DNA of 39,560 nucleotides. It comes from an uncultured Eubacterium sp. (GTDB taxonomy: Bacteria > Bacillota > Clostridia > Lachnospirales > Lachnospiraceae). Position numbers and translations under genes: made by a program. The notes below the pieces were generated by a model. That model had not been told where the DNA came from. It ran no database searches and saw only the letters and a program-made list of their open reading frames with translations. Below, one piece after another: positions 31,600 to 39,560 of the stretch. Within the stretch, counting starts at the first letter, position 1. Each line of letters begins with the position of its first letter. The DNA lies in the NCBI GenBank assembly GCA_910579145.1, contig CAJTTQ010000021.1, positions 1 through 39,560 on the forward strand. Reading direction: 5' to 3'.

Positions 31600-32481
31600 A
31601 TGAATATGAATAAAAAAATGATCTTGTTCTGTTCTGTTTCTCTTATCGCGATCTGCGTTTTTCTGACAGACCGGGGAACGACGACATCGAAGGAACATGA
31701 GAAACCGGCACAGGTGGCCGAAGAAACAAGTCAGTCATACGTTTCGACCGGGGCCGCTGTGATCTCCAGTGTGAGCCAGACAGCTGTGCAGGCGCCAGAC
31801 GAAGAGCCGTCAGCGGGGCACGAAGAGGAAACGACGGGGCAGTCGAGAGAGGGCGGAGTCCGTGAAACAAACACACCTGCTGCCCATGCTGCCACGTCCG
31901 GCCAGACAGGGCAAAAGGAAGAAGAGCCAGAGCAGGGAAAGACCAAGGCCCCCTCCACACAAAATAAGAAAGACAAATCGGGTTCGACTGGGAAAACCGG
32001 GCGATCCCGAACAGGCAGGCAGACGGAAAAGCCAGAAAGACAAGCAGATCCGGCGGCATCTCCATCAAACGCGCCTCATGCGCCGGTGGTATCTGCGGAT
32101 GTTCCAAACAATCAGTGCGCGCTTCAGATCACATGTTCTTCTGTGCTGTCCCATATGGATCGGCTGAAGGACAATATAAAAAAGATCATCCCGCCGGACG
32201 GTGTGATCTTAGAGGGAACATATGAATTTGCCGAGGGAGATACGGTATTTGATTTGCTGAAAAAGGTTTGTTCCGAACAAAACATAATGATTGATTATGT
32301 ATTTACACCCGGATTTTCTACTTATTATATTAAGGGGATCAATCAGCTGTATGAGTTTGACTGCGGCGATGAGAGCGGATGGATGTATTCGGTGAATGGG
32401 AAAGAGCCGGATATGGGATGCAGCCAGTATAAAGTGAAGAAAAACGATCATATCGTATTTTACTATACTTGTGAAAGGTAG
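31600..32481 (+). CDS. membrane-anchored DUF4430 protein on a low-complexity stalk
   Basis: The 293-residue protein has an N-terminal hydrophobic signal or anchor (about 6-22, MILFCSVSLIAICVFLT). Then about 130 residues of low-complexity Glu, Thr, Gln, Lys, Ser and Pro sequence look like a wall-spanning stalk. The C-terminal domain (about 168-293) is a clear DUF4430: CALQITCSSVL, GTYEFAEGDTVFDLLKKVC, TYYIKGINQLYEFDCGDESGWMYSVNGKEPDMGCSQYKVKKNDHIVFYYT. This is the transcobalamin C-domain-like fold. The frame runs open from 31138 through the riboswitch region, but the ATG at 31600 has an AAAGG seven bases upstream and follows the promoter. It is followed 13 bases later by the EcfT gene, so it likely hands ligand to that transporter. 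Confidence 0.87.
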   Translation: MNMNKKMILFCSVSLIAICVFLTDRGTTTSKEHEKPAQVAEETSQSYVSTGAAVISSVSQTAVQAPDEEPSAGHEEETTGQSREGGVRETNTPAAHAATSGQTGQKEEEPEQGKTKAPSTQNKKDKSGSTGKTGRSRTGRQTEKPERQADPAASPSNAPHAPVVSADVPNNQCALQITCSSVLSHMDRLKDNIKKIIPPDGVILEGTYEFAEGDTVFDLLKKVCSEQNIMIDYVFTPGFSTYYIKGINQLYEFDCGDESGWMYSVNGKEPDMGCSQYKVKKNDHIVFYYTCER

Positions 32482-32494
32482 CGGGGTGACAGGG

Positions 32495-33361
32495 ATGAAT
32501 ACATTTGGTACTTATCATCCAGCAGTTATTTTTCTCTATTTTGCGGCAGTTGCGGCGATCCTGATCCTGATATTTGATCCGGTGCTTCTCGTGATCGGTT
32601 TTGTGAGCCAGACGATTTTTTATATGTATGTGAAAGGGGTTATAAAAGGGGCAAAATTTGCGGGCAGATGCCTGCTTTTTGTCTGTCTGTGCATGATCGT
32701 CAATGCGCTGGTCAACCACCGGGGCATACAGGTCATGTTTATGCTCGGCGGACTGCCGGTTACCGTGGAATGTCTGATTTATGGGATGCTGACAGGTTTT
32801 TTGCTGGCGGATTCGATGCTTGTCTTTGGCACCTTTCAGTCAATCATGACATCGGATAAGATCATGTGTCTGTTTGCCGGAGTTTTTCCGTCATTTTCCC
32901 TCCTGTTTTCGATGGCGCTTGGACTGATCCCCAAATTGAAACGGGACTATGCGCAGTTTCGGGAAACCCATAAACATATGGAATGCCAAAAAGATGCGTC
33001 GAAAAGGTTCCAGTCGGGCATGCTGTCTGCGCTGATCGGCCTGACTTTGGAGGATTCCCTTGACCGGGGGATTTCCATGAAATACCGGGGATATGGACAG
33101 GGGAAGCGGACAAGCATCTGCCGCCGTGCGTTTGGAAAGCGGGATGCCGTTTTGCTTGCAGCGATCGTCTGTCTGGCCGCCGCGGGCGCGGGGTGTTATT
33201 TTTTGTCCCAGTCGGGCATGGAGGTATTTCCGTATATGGAATACGAGTGTGATCGGGGCGGGGCGGCGGCCTATGTTTTATTTGCTGTCCTGTTTCAGAT
33301 CCCGATGGCGCTGAATGTGAAGGAGGAGCTAAAATGGAGCCGTATCGTTTCGAACATATAA
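32495..33361 (+). CDS. EcfT, ECF transporter membrane coupling subunit
   Basis: EcfT joins the vitamin-binding S component to the ATPases. The 288-residue protein has about five to six membrane helices (for example AVIFLYFAAVAAILILIFDPVLLVIGFV and LLAAIVCLAAAGAGCYFL). The coupling-helix region has an Ala/X-Arg-Gly type motif in TLEDSLDRGISMKYRGYGQG. The frame opens at GTG 32471, but GGGGTGA at 32481-32487 fits the ATG at 32495. It overlaps the ATPase gene by 28 bases. In this family the group-specific S component lies nearby; here it is the last gene of the operon. Confidence 0.88.
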   Translation: MNTFGTYHPAVIFLYFAAVAAILILIFDPVLLVIGFVSQTIFYMYVKGVIKGAKFAGRCLLFVCLCMIVNALVNHRGIQVMFMLGGLPVTVECLIYGMLTGFLLADSMLVFGTFQSIMTSDKIMCLFAGVFPSFSLLFSMALGLIPKLKRDYAQFRETHKHMECQKDASKRFQSGMLSALIGLTLEDSLDRGISMKYRGYGQGKRTSICRRAFGKRDAVLLAAIVCLAAAGAGCYFLSQSGMEVFPYMEYECDRGGAAAYVLFAVLFQIPMALNVKEELKWSRIVSNI

Positions 33362-34818
33362 CTTACGCGTATCCGGGCGAAGAAAAGCCAGCGGTAGAGG
33401 ATGTGTCGTTTACGGTACAGCCGGGGGAATTTATCGTCGTATGCGGGGCGTCGGGATCCGGAAAGACTACGCTGTTACGCCAGATCAAAGAAAGGCATTC
33501 TGCATTTGGCTTCGTGATGCAGAACCCGCGCACGCAGACCGTGACGGATACCGTAGGCCATGAGCTGGCATTTGGCATGGAAAATAAGGGAATCCGGCCG
33601 GACAACATGTGGCATGCGATCGCGGAAACGACGACGTATTTTGGTATGCAGGACTGGCTGGACCGCGCCGTGTATGAGCTGTCTGGCGGGGAACTGCAGC
33701 TTGTCAATCTGGCGGCTGTCCTGCTATTGGATCCGAATGTGATCCTGCTCGACGAGCCGACGGCGCAGCTCGATCCGATGGCGGCGACAGAGTTTTTAGA
33801 GATCGTGAAGCGCCTGAATACGCAGTTTGGCATTACCGTCATACTGATCGAGCAGCGGCTGGAAGAGGTACTCGCGGCGTGCGACCGGATGCTTGTTCTG
33901 TATGAGGGACGTATCGCGGCATTTGATACGGTAAGGGGCGTTTATGAGAAAATATGCCGGTCGGAACTTTCCGCGGAATATCTGTCGTATATGCCGTCTT
34001 ATGTGAGATTGTACGCCGGCGTGAACGAGTCTGCCGATGAGTGTCCCCAGAGCATCAAGGAATGCCGGAACTGGTTTTATGGGACAAATGTCGAACTATC
34101 GGTAATTAAAAAAGAGAAAAGTAAACTCACGGGAGCGTGTTCGCTCGCGTGCAGGGATGTGTATTTCCGCTATGAGCGCACGGGGCCGGATATTCTAAAA
34201 GGGATACAGTTCCGGGCGTATCCTGGCCATATATACGGGATCGTCGGGGGAAACGGGAGCGGGAAATCTACTTTTTTAAAGGTGCTGACCGGCGCGAAGC
34301 GGCATTATCATGGGAAGATAACCGTGGATGGTGAAATGGCATACCTTCCGCAGGAACCGAAGTACATGTTTCTGCAGGACCGGGTGCGGGATGTTATTTC
34401 CGACCGGCAGGTGGTCGAGGACTTCGGACTGGAAGAACTTCTGGACCGGCATCCGTACGATGTGAGCGGAGGGCAGATGCAGCGTGTGGCGATGGCGTAT
34501 CTATGTGAGAAACAGGCGTCGGTCTATTTATTTGACGAGCCGACGAAAGGACTGGATCCCCGGTGGAAACAGATGTTTGGAGCGTGGTTGGAGAAACTGG
34601 CAGGAGAAGGAAAGACTGTGATCGTCGTGACGCACGACGTCGAATTTGCCGCGAATTACTGTGAGTGGATGTCTATGTGCTTCCGGTCAGAACTGACGGA
34701 ACCGATGCGCACGTCCGAGTTTTTGAACGAGCACTATTTTTATACGACGGCCATCCACAAGATCACAAGGGACAAGTATCCGCATCTCGTGTCGGAGAGG
34801 AGTTTGTATGAAACATAA
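33334..34818 (+). CDS. EcfAA', fused double ATPase of ECF transporter
   Basis: The 494-residue protein has two ABC ATPase halves. Half one: Walker A GASGSGKT (38-45), Q-loop Q63, signature LSGGELQL, Walker B VILLDEPTAQLDP. Half two: Walker A GGNGSGKS (305-312), Q-loop Q340, signature VSGGQMQR, Walker B VYLFDEPTKGLDP, switch His in VTHDVEFA. In half one only 19 residues separate the Walker lysine and the Q-loop, against roughly 40-50 in typical ABC ATPases, so most of the antiparallel beta subdomain is missing; half two has 29. All catalytic motifs remain. AAGGAGG precedes the ATG. Half one resembles EcfA of cobalamin-type ECF systems. Confidence 0.92.
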   Translation: MEPYRFEHITYAYPGEEKPAVEDVSFTVQPGEFIVVCGASGSGKTTLLRQIKERHSAFGFVMQNPRTQTVTDTVGHELAFGMENKGIRPDNMWHAIAETTTYFGMQDWLDRAVYELSGGELQLVNLAAVLLLDPNVILLDEPTAQLDPMAATEFLEIVKRLNTQFGITVILIEQRLEEVLAACDRMLVLYEGRIAAFDTVRGVYEKICRSELSAEYLSYMPSYVRLYAGVNESADECPQSIKECRNWFYGTNVELSVIKKEKSKLTGACSLACRDVYFRYERTGPDILKGIQFRAYPGHIYGIVGGNGSGKSTFLKVLTGAKRHYHGKITVDGEMAYLPQEPKYMFLQDRVRDVISDRQVVEDFGLEELLDRHPYDVSGGQMQRVAMAYLCEKQASVYLFDEPTKGLDPRWKQMFGAWLEKLAGEGKTVIVVTHDVEFAANYCEWMSMCFRSELTEPMRTSEFLNEHYFYTTAIHKITRDKYPHLVSERSLYET

Positions 34819-35515
34819 ACAGGAGTGGATCGAAGGCGCGATTCTTTTGTTCTGCGTGGGCATCTTATTTTATAGCTTATTTTATTTGCAGGGGAAGGAA
34901 TATTATGCGATCAGTCTGGCAATCATTTTATCAGGAGTGATCCTTTTTTTGCTGAAATTCGAGGATCGGAAACCGTCGGCTGCGGAATTGACGATCATCG
35001 CTGTTATGTGCGCGCTGGCGGTGGCCTCCCGCGTATCCTTCTTCTTTTTGCCGGAGGTGAAGCCGATGGCGGCCGTTGTCATCATCGTGGGGATCTCGCT
35101 CGGCGCGGAGACCGGATTTATTACGGGGGCCATGAGCGCCTTTTTATCCAACTTTTATTTCGGACAGGGTTCGTGGACGCCGTTTCAGATGTTTGCGCTC
35201 GGGCTGGTCGGTTTCTTTTCCGGTTTCGTATTCCGGCGGATACCGGTGAACAAGGTCACGCTCTGCCTGTACGGCGTCGGTTCGGTGCTGGTATTATACG
35301 GCGGCGTCGTGGACATCAATACGTTGTTTTATTATGAGGGGGAAAATACGCTGCCAGCGATCCTTGCGGTGTATGGCGCTTCTTTTCCGTTTAATCTGGC
35401 ATTTGGTATTTCCACCGCCGTATTTCTCGTACTTCTCCATAAGCCGGTGTTACAGAAGCTGGCGAGGGTGAAACGGAAATACGGACTCATTGACATAGAT
35501 CATTCCGTGAACTAG
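34808..35515 (+). CDS. ECF transporter S component (substrate-binding membrane subunit)
   Basis: The 235-residue protein has two N-terminal helices (about 12-50), a cytoplasmic link, then a six-helix S-component core starting ELTIIAVMCALAVASRVSFFFLPEVKPMAAVVIIVGISLGAETGFITGAMSAFLSNFYFGQG-like in order (about 61-125). The AxAxRxxFxxxPxxxP-type start is typical of S components, and the region ITGAMSAFLSNFYFGQG(S)W recalls cobalamin-linked members. Substrate cannot be read from sequence alone. The divergent cobalamin riboswitch and DUF4430 partner point to cobalamin or a precursor. It overlaps the ATPase gene by 11 bases. Confidence 0.85.
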   Translation: MKHKQEWIEGAILLFCVGILFYSLFYLQGKEYYAISLAIILSGVILFLLKFEDRKPSAAELTIIAVMCALAVASRVSFFFLPEVKPMAAVVIIVGISLGAETGFITGAMSAFLSNFYFGQGSWTPFQMFALGLVGFFSGFVFRRIPVNKVTLCLYGVGSVLVLYGGVVDINTLFYYEGENTLPAILAVYGASFPFNLAFGISTAVFLVLLHKPVLQKLARVKRKYGLIDIDHSVN

Positions 35516-35547
35516 GGAGTGAAACATTAAGTTAGAAAGAAGGTTAC

Positions 35548-36432
35548 ATGATGGGTAAAGTTAAGGTTATCACAGACAGCAACAGCGGTATCACACAGGA
35601 ACAGGCAGAGGAACTCGGGATCGTGGTTCTTCCGATGCCGTTTTTTATCAATGAAAAACAGTATTTCGAGGGGATCAGCATGAGCCAGGATGATTTTTAC
35701 CGCGCTCTTTTGGACAACTCGGCAGAAGTATCGACTTCCCAGCCGTCTCCGGAAGCGGTGATGGATCTTTGGAGAAAGGAATTGGCCGAAAGCGAGGAGA
35801 TCGTACATATCCCGATGTCCAGCGGGATCAGCAGTTCGTGCGCGACCGCGCTCATGCTCGCGGAGGAGGATGAATTTGCGGGACGGGTATTTGTCGTCGA
35901 TAATCAGCGCATTTCGGTCACGCAGCGGCGTTCCGTCATTCAGGCGAAGGAACTGGCGGACCGGGGATTTTCGGGACAGGAGATAAAGGACATCCTGCTG
36001 CGGGACAAGTTTGAGAGCAGTATTTATATCATGGTGGATACGTTGAAATATTTGAGAAAGGGCGGGAGGCTGACGCCGGCGGTGGCGGCGATCGGAACGG
36101 TCCTGCGCATCAAGCCGGTGCTTCAGATCCAGGGAGAGAGGCTGGATTCTTTTGCCAAAGTGAAGACGTTAAAGCAGGCAAAACAGACGATGATAAAAGC
36201 GGTCACGAGCGATATGGAGAAGCGGTTTGCGGACTCCGGCCAGATGCTCATCGACATTGCCCACACACAAAACTGGGAAGAGGCAGAGATCTTCCGGCAG
36301 GAACTGGAGCAGATTTTTCCGGGGCAGGATATTTATATCGATAATCTTTCGCTCAGCGTCTCATGTCATATCGGGCCGGGCGCGCTGGCCGTTGCTTTGT
36401 CAAATTCGCCGAAAGAGTTAATGTGCAGCTGA
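35548..36432 (+). CDS. DegV-family lipid-binding protein
   Basis: DegV proteins bind fatty acids; some act as FakB partners of the fatty-acid kinase FakA. The 294-residue protein has VKVITDSNSGITQEQAEELGIVVLPMPFFINEK, STSQPSPEAVMDLW, HIPMSSGISSSCATALML, VVDNQRISVTQRRSVIQAKEL, and DTLKYLRKGGRLTPAVAAIGTVLRIKPVLQIQGE, all family hallmarks. It ends with LSVSCHIGPGALAVAL. The TSQPS and RKGGR segments form the ligand pocket in known structures. Two adjacent ATG codons (35548 and 35551) are possible starts after AGAAGG. No kinase gene is nearby. A long hairpin follows its stop. Confidence 0.93.
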   Translation: MMGKVKVITDSNSGITQEQAEELGIVVLPMPFFINEKQYFEGISMSQDDFYRALLDNSAEVSTSQPSPEAVMDLWRKELAESEEIVHIPMSSGISSSCATALMLAEEDEFAGRVFVVDNQRISVTQRRSVIQAKELADRGFSGQEIKDILLRDKFESSIYIMVDTLKYLRKGGRLTPAVAAIGTVLRIKPVLQIQGERLDSFAKVKTLKQAKQTMIKAVTSDMEKRFADSGQMLIDIAHTQNWEEAEIFRQELEQIFPGQDIYIDNLSLSVSCHIGPGALAVALSNSPKELMCS

Positions 36433-36440
36433 GGAATTGA

Positions 36441-36479
36441 AAGGGCTGCCTGTCGAATGATATGTGACAGGCAGCCCTT
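36441..36479. terminator. 14-base perfect hairpin between convergent genes
   Basis: AAGGGCTGCCTGTC (36441-36454) pairs perfectly with GACAGGCAGCCCTT (36466-36479), loop of eleven. It lies between the DegV gene and the convergent small gene ending at 36518. No clear T run follows on either strand, but the strength and place suggest a bidirectional terminator or 3' end stabiliser. Confidence 0.7.
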
Positions 36480-36517
36480 ATAGAAAAAGAGGAAAACAAA
36501 AACCAGTAATATGCTTT

Positions 36518-36796
36518 TTATTTAGATGACGGTTTTACGTAAACATCTACATCTTCGTCGTCATCATCAAAGTCATCGTCAAACTCATCATAATCAAAGT
36601 CACCATCGAAATCATCCAGATAGCGGGGAGTTACGCGGCGATATACGGCGTAGGCAATCGCAGCAACACAGGCAACAGCGCCAATGATGGCGAGTATCCA
36701 TACGATACATGTCTTCCGCTCCTCATCTGCTTTATTTTTGTTTAAGATCTGGTTGATTTTCGCATTGTTTACGAGGTCATCAAATTTTCCGCACAT
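36518..36796 (-). CDS. small membrane protein with acidic tail
   Basis: The 92-residue protein has a polar N-terminus (MCGKFDDLVNNAKINQILNKNKADEERK), one membrane helix at about 30-51 (CIVWILAIIGAVACVAAIAYAV), a short basic step YRRVTPRY and a tail of Asp, Glu and Phe (about 60-85) before a KPSSK end. I recognise the general style from Lachnospiraceae hypothetical proteins but no functional family. The acidic tail could bind cations or a basic partner. It has its own extended -10 promoter and stands alone between two convergent or tandem neighbours. Confidence 0.8.
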   Translation of the reverse strand: MCGKFDDLVNNAKINQILNKNKADEERKTCIVWILAIIGAVACVAAIAYAVYRRVTPRYLDDFDGDFDYDEFDDDFDDDDEDVDVYVKPSSK

Positions 36797-36849
36797 AGAT
36801 CACTACCATCCTTTCCATAACCATTCATGTTCAATTGCTTCTATATAGT

Positions 36850-36855
36850 AGTATA
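36850..36855 (-). promoter_or_regulatory. extended -10 promoter for the acidic-tail membrane protein
   Basis: On the minus strand TGT followed by TATACT (36855-36850) forms an extended -10 element, 54 bases before the ATG at 36796. No good -35 box lies at the expected distance. Confidence 0.45.
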
Positions 36856-36887
36856 ACATATTGGGTGAAAATATACCAGTCATAAAT

Positions 36888-39281
36888 TTATATTTTTGTA
36901 AGTTTTGCGAATGAGCTCCGAAGCTTGCGCTGTCCGAAATCGTTGAACGAAACGACGACTTCATAGTCATTGCTTTTGCGCTCCAAAGACACGACGGTTC
37001 CCGTGCCGAACTTCATGTGATAGACCGTATCGCCCGCCTTGTAATCTGGCGCGCCTGCGGGGGCGGCGGATGCTGCGGCTGTCTGGGAGAGGCCCGCGCC
37101 AGGAGAGGAGGTCCCCTGTCCGGCAAAAAGAGCTTTCCCTTTTTGGATGTACGGATTGTCGGCAAATGGATTTTTGGAATTTACGACGCGTGATTTCCTT
37201 CCCGCTCCCGGTCTGCCAGGCCAGGCCGACGGATGGGCCTGTATGCTGCCGGTCGGTTTGGTCTGAATGCTGCCGGACGCTTCAATCGTCCGGCTGAATG
37301 GCGATTCATGATCCCCGTCGGACTGTTTGATCAGGTGTCTCGGGATCTCGCTGATGAAACGGGAGGGAAAGTTAAAATTCGGCTCGCCGTTTTTCATCCG
37401 CTGTCTGGCACAGGTGAGCGTCAGTTTTTTCATGGCTCTTGTGATCCCGACATAACACAGCCGGCGTTCTTCCTCCATCTCTTCCGGCGAGGGGTCGTAG
37501 ACCGCCATCGATCCGGGGAATACGCCTTCTTCCATGCCGCATATGTATACGTGCGGGAATTCGAGTCCCTTGGCGCTGTGCAGCGTCATGAGGAGAACCT
37601 GCTCGGCGTCGCTGTCTACCGTGTCGATATCCGCGACGAGCGCGATGTTTTCGAGCAGACCGTCTAGCGTGGCCGGCTCGCCGGAGGGATCCTCGGCGGC
37701 ATCGTTTTCGTACTGGATGACCTTATTCATCAGCGAGTCGATGTTTTCCAGCCTGGCGCCGGCTTCCACGGTGTCTTCGGCTTCGAGTTCCTTTACGTAT
37801 CCGGTGGAATCAATGATCTCTTCTAACAGTCCTTTCAGGCTGAAACCGGGTTCGTCAAGGCTGTGTTTTAAATGGTCGATAAAGCTGACAAAGCTGTGGA
37901 TCCGGGAGGCGGCGCGTGAACAGCCGTCGATGTAATCCGCCTGGCGCAGCGCCTCAAAAAAGCTGATCTCATGGTCGATGCTGTAGTCGGTGATGCGCGA
38001 GACCGTTGTGGCTCCGATCCCCCGCTTCGGGACGTTGATGATCCGTTTGATGGCAATGTTATCGTCGGAATTGCTCACGGCTTTTAAGTAGCACAGAAGA
38101 TCTTTGATCTCTTTTCTCGCATAGAAGTTGATCGCGCCGACGATCCGGTAGGGGATATTTTCCTGAACGAGCTTTTCCTCGAAAATACGGGACTGCGCGT
38201 TTGTCCGGTACAGGATGGCAAAGTCGGAGTAGCCGCGTCTGGAAAACTCGGTCTCATGTTTGATGTCGCCGGCGATACCGGCAGCTTCTTCGTACTCGTT
38301 TAGGAACTGGACGAAACGGATCGGCTCCCCTTCCTCGGCTTTCGTCCAGAGAGATTTCTGTTTCCGCTCAGTATTATGCCGGATCACTTCATTGGCGGCG
38401 TCTAAAATGCGTTTGGTCGAGCGGTAATTTTGTTCTAGCCGGATCGTGACCGCGTCCGGAAAGATTTTTTCGAAGTTTAATATGTTCATGATATTGGCGC
38501 CGCGGAATTTATAGATCGACTGGTCGTCGTCCCCGACGACGCAGAGATTGCGGTATTTTCCCGCGAGCAGGGCCAAAAGCTTAAACTGGGCGGTGTTCGT
38601 ATCCTGATACTCGTCCACCAGAAGGAAACGGAAACGGTTCTGGTACTGCTCCAGAATTTCCGCCTGCGTCTCGAACAGTTCCACGGTTTTCATGATGAGG
38701 TCGTCAAAATCAAGCGCGTTATTCTGTTTTAAGCGCTTTTGGTATTCTTTATATACATTGCCGAAAATTTTGCGGTCGTATTGTTTTGCCACTTCGTCCG
38801 CATAAATTTCGGGTGTCTTTAATTCATTTTTCGCGTTTGAGATGGCGTTTAGGAATGTCTTTTCGCGAAATTTTTTGGTGTCAATGTTCATGTGCTTGCA
38901 AATATCCTTCATCAGGCTTTTTTGATCGTCGGCGTCGTAGATCGTAAAGCTGCGGTCATAGCCGATGTGGTCGATGAATCGTCTCAGGATGCGGACGCAT
39001 GTCGAGTGGAATGTGCTTACCCACACGCTACTTGCGCCGTAGGAGACGATCTGGTCCACCCGCTCCCGCATTTCATTGGCCGCTTTGTTTGTAAACGTCA
39101 GTGCGAGGATCTGGAACGGGTTGATCTGATGTTCTTCGATCAGGTAGGCGATGCGGTGGGTCAGCACCCGGGTTTTTCCGGAACCGGCTCCCGCCAGAAT
39201 TAAAAGGGGCCCCTCGAAATGTTCCACGGCCTCCTGCTGTTTATCGTTTAATCCAGTTAATATATCAGTCACAATACTCAT
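36888..39281 (-). CDS. pcrA: PcrA, ATP-dependent 3'-5' DNA helicase
   Basis: PcrA/UvrD is an SF1 helicase in repair, plasmid replication and clearing of conflicts. The 797-residue protein starts LNDKQQEAVEHFEGPLLILAGAGSGKTRVLTHR (Q motif and Walker A), then LALTFTNKAANEMRERV, VSTFHSTCVRILRR, LLVDEYQDTN, VVGDDDQSIYKFRGA, LEQNYRST, and late motifs VLLMTLHSAKGLEFPHVY and EERRLCYVGITRAMKKL. A Gly, Pro and Ala rich linker near 665-745 leads to a Tudor-like C-terminal domain (AGDTVYHMKFGTGTVVSL) that in Bacillus PcrA binds RNA polymerase. The ATG follows a GCGGAGGATG ribosome site. It lies 57 bases after the small gene upstream, so the two are probably co-transcribed. Confidence 0.95.
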   Translation of the reverse strand: MSIVTDILTGLNDKQQEAVEHFEGPLLILAGAGSGKTRVLTHRIAYLIEEHQINPFQILALTFTNKAANEMRERVDQIVSYGASSVWVSTFHSTCVRILRRFIDHIGYDRSFTIYDADDQKSLMKDICKHMNIDTKKFREKTFLNAISNAKNELKTPEIYADEVAKQYDRKIFGNVYKEYQKRLKQNNALDFDDLIMKTVELFETQAEILEQYQNRFRFLLVDEYQDTNTAQFKLLALLAGKYRNLCVVGDDDQSIYKFRGANIMNILNFEKIFPDAVTIRLEQNYRSTKRILDAANEVIRHNTERKQKSLWTKAEEGEPIRFVQFLNEYEEAAGIAGDIKHETEFSRRGYSDFAILYRTNAQSRIFEEKLVQENIPYRIVGAINFYARKEIKDLLCYLKAVSNSDDNIAIKRIINVPKRGIGATTVSRITDYSIDHEISFFEALRQADYIDGCSRAASRIHSFVSFIDHLKHSLDEPGFSLKGLLEEIIDSTGYVKELEAEDTVEAGARLENIDSLMNKVIQYENDAAEDPSGEPATLDGLLENIALVADIDTVDSDAEQVLLMTLHSAKGLEFPHVYICGMEEGVFPGSMAVYDPSPEEMEEERRLCYVGITRAMKKLTLTCARQRMKNGEPNFNFPSRFISEIPRHLIKQSDGDHESPFSRTIEASGSIQTKPTGSIQAHPSAWPGRPGAGRKSRVVNSKNPFADNPYIQKGKALFAGQGTSSPGAGLSQTAAASAAPAGAPDYKAGDTVYHMKFGTGTVVSLERKSNDYEVVVSFNDFGQRKLRSSFAKLTKI

Positions 39282-39338
39282 CCTCCGCTTTATTCGTAAA
39301 TGTAATGGTCTGTGTCAGATGCGCGCAGATCTGGTCTG

Positions 39339-39560
39339 CTATTTATTGTTCTTGCGCGGGTCGAAATCGAGTGTTTCATCAATGATCCGCTCAATGATCT
39401 GTTTTTTCATGTAGACGTCGAAGCTCAGCATGCAGATATAGGCAAAACGGGACAGATAGTCGGCTTCGGCCTCGTCTGTGGCGTCTATGAATATTTCCTG
39501 CGAACTTTTGAAACGGCGTACGACATCTTTCGTGAGATTATTTGTCTGCTCTTTTTCCAT
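39339..39560 (-). CDS. hypothetical protein at window edge
   Basis: The frame runs from an ATG formed by the last three bases of the window (39560-39558) to a stop at 39339-39341, giving 73 residues if that ATG is the true start; it may extend beyond the window. The sequence is charged and helical (VVRRFKSSQEIFIDATDEAEADYLSRFAYICMLS, then MKKQIIERIIDETLDFDPRKNNK) with no signal peptide. No family is recognised. Its tight position upstream of pcrA suggests a shared transcript. Confidence 0.6.
   Translation of the reverse strand: MEKEQTNNLTKDVVRRFKSSQEIFIDATDEAEADYLSRFAYICMLSFDVYMKKQIIERIIDETLDFDPRKNNK

Overview
The window looks like chromosomal DNA of a Gram-positive Clostridia member, most likely family Lachnospiraceae. 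The reasons are the strong AGGAGG-type ribosome sites, frequent TTG/GTG starts, sigma-A promoters with 17-base spacers, a type IV pilus locus with no outer-membrane secretin, an ECF-type vitamin transporter, and several small proteins of a Lachnospiraceae style. No tRNA, rRNA, transposon, phage or CRISPR signal was seen.

Layout. (1) 1-1649: translation-maintenance genes khpA, rimM and trmD. (2) 1651-3589: a promoter, then hisB and an unusual three-domain hisIE whose N-terminus is a decayed HisF-like barrel. (3) 3623-20115: a type IV pilus operon. Its order is a 41-residue membrane peptide, pilB (frameshifted at a G9 tract near its 3' end), pilT, pilC, major pilin pilA with its own promoters, prepilin peptidase pilD, a PilM-PilN fusion, pilO, three minor prepilins, an 820-residue PilX-like protein, a 1016-residue membrane-anchored protein of unknown function, and a terminator. 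(4) 20139-21250: rnhB and a FlhB C-domain homologue. (5) 21237-24327: a thiamin-thiazole operon thiS-thiG-thiH-tenI. A near-perfect promoter and a terminator-embedded leader precede it; the leader matches the thiS-motif (HMP-PP) riboswitch design. (6) 24331-28017: metA, a convergent sirtuin, a solitary NMT1/SsuA-like lipoprotein, and an unknown gene behind a sigma-28-like (motility type) promoter.

(7) 28047-35515 is the most interesting block. A cobalamin riboswitch on the minus strand drives two secreted proteins: a DUF4430 (transcobalamin C-domain-like) protein and a PQQ-type beta-propeller. Both end in very basic Fn3-like domains. Divergently transcribed is a second DUF4430 protein on a membrane anchor and a long stalk, followed by a complete ECF transporter (EcfT, fused EcfAA', S component). 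I read this as a Gram-positive surface-capture and import system for cobalamin or another corrinoid. It would be functionally parallel to the Bacteroides BtuG beta-propeller but built from different parts. The riboswitch and domain types are well supported; the ligand and the division of labour are inference.

(8) 35548-39560: a DegV lipid-binding protein, a strong hairpin, an acidic-tailed small membrane protein, the DNA helicase pcrA, and a small gene touching the window edge.
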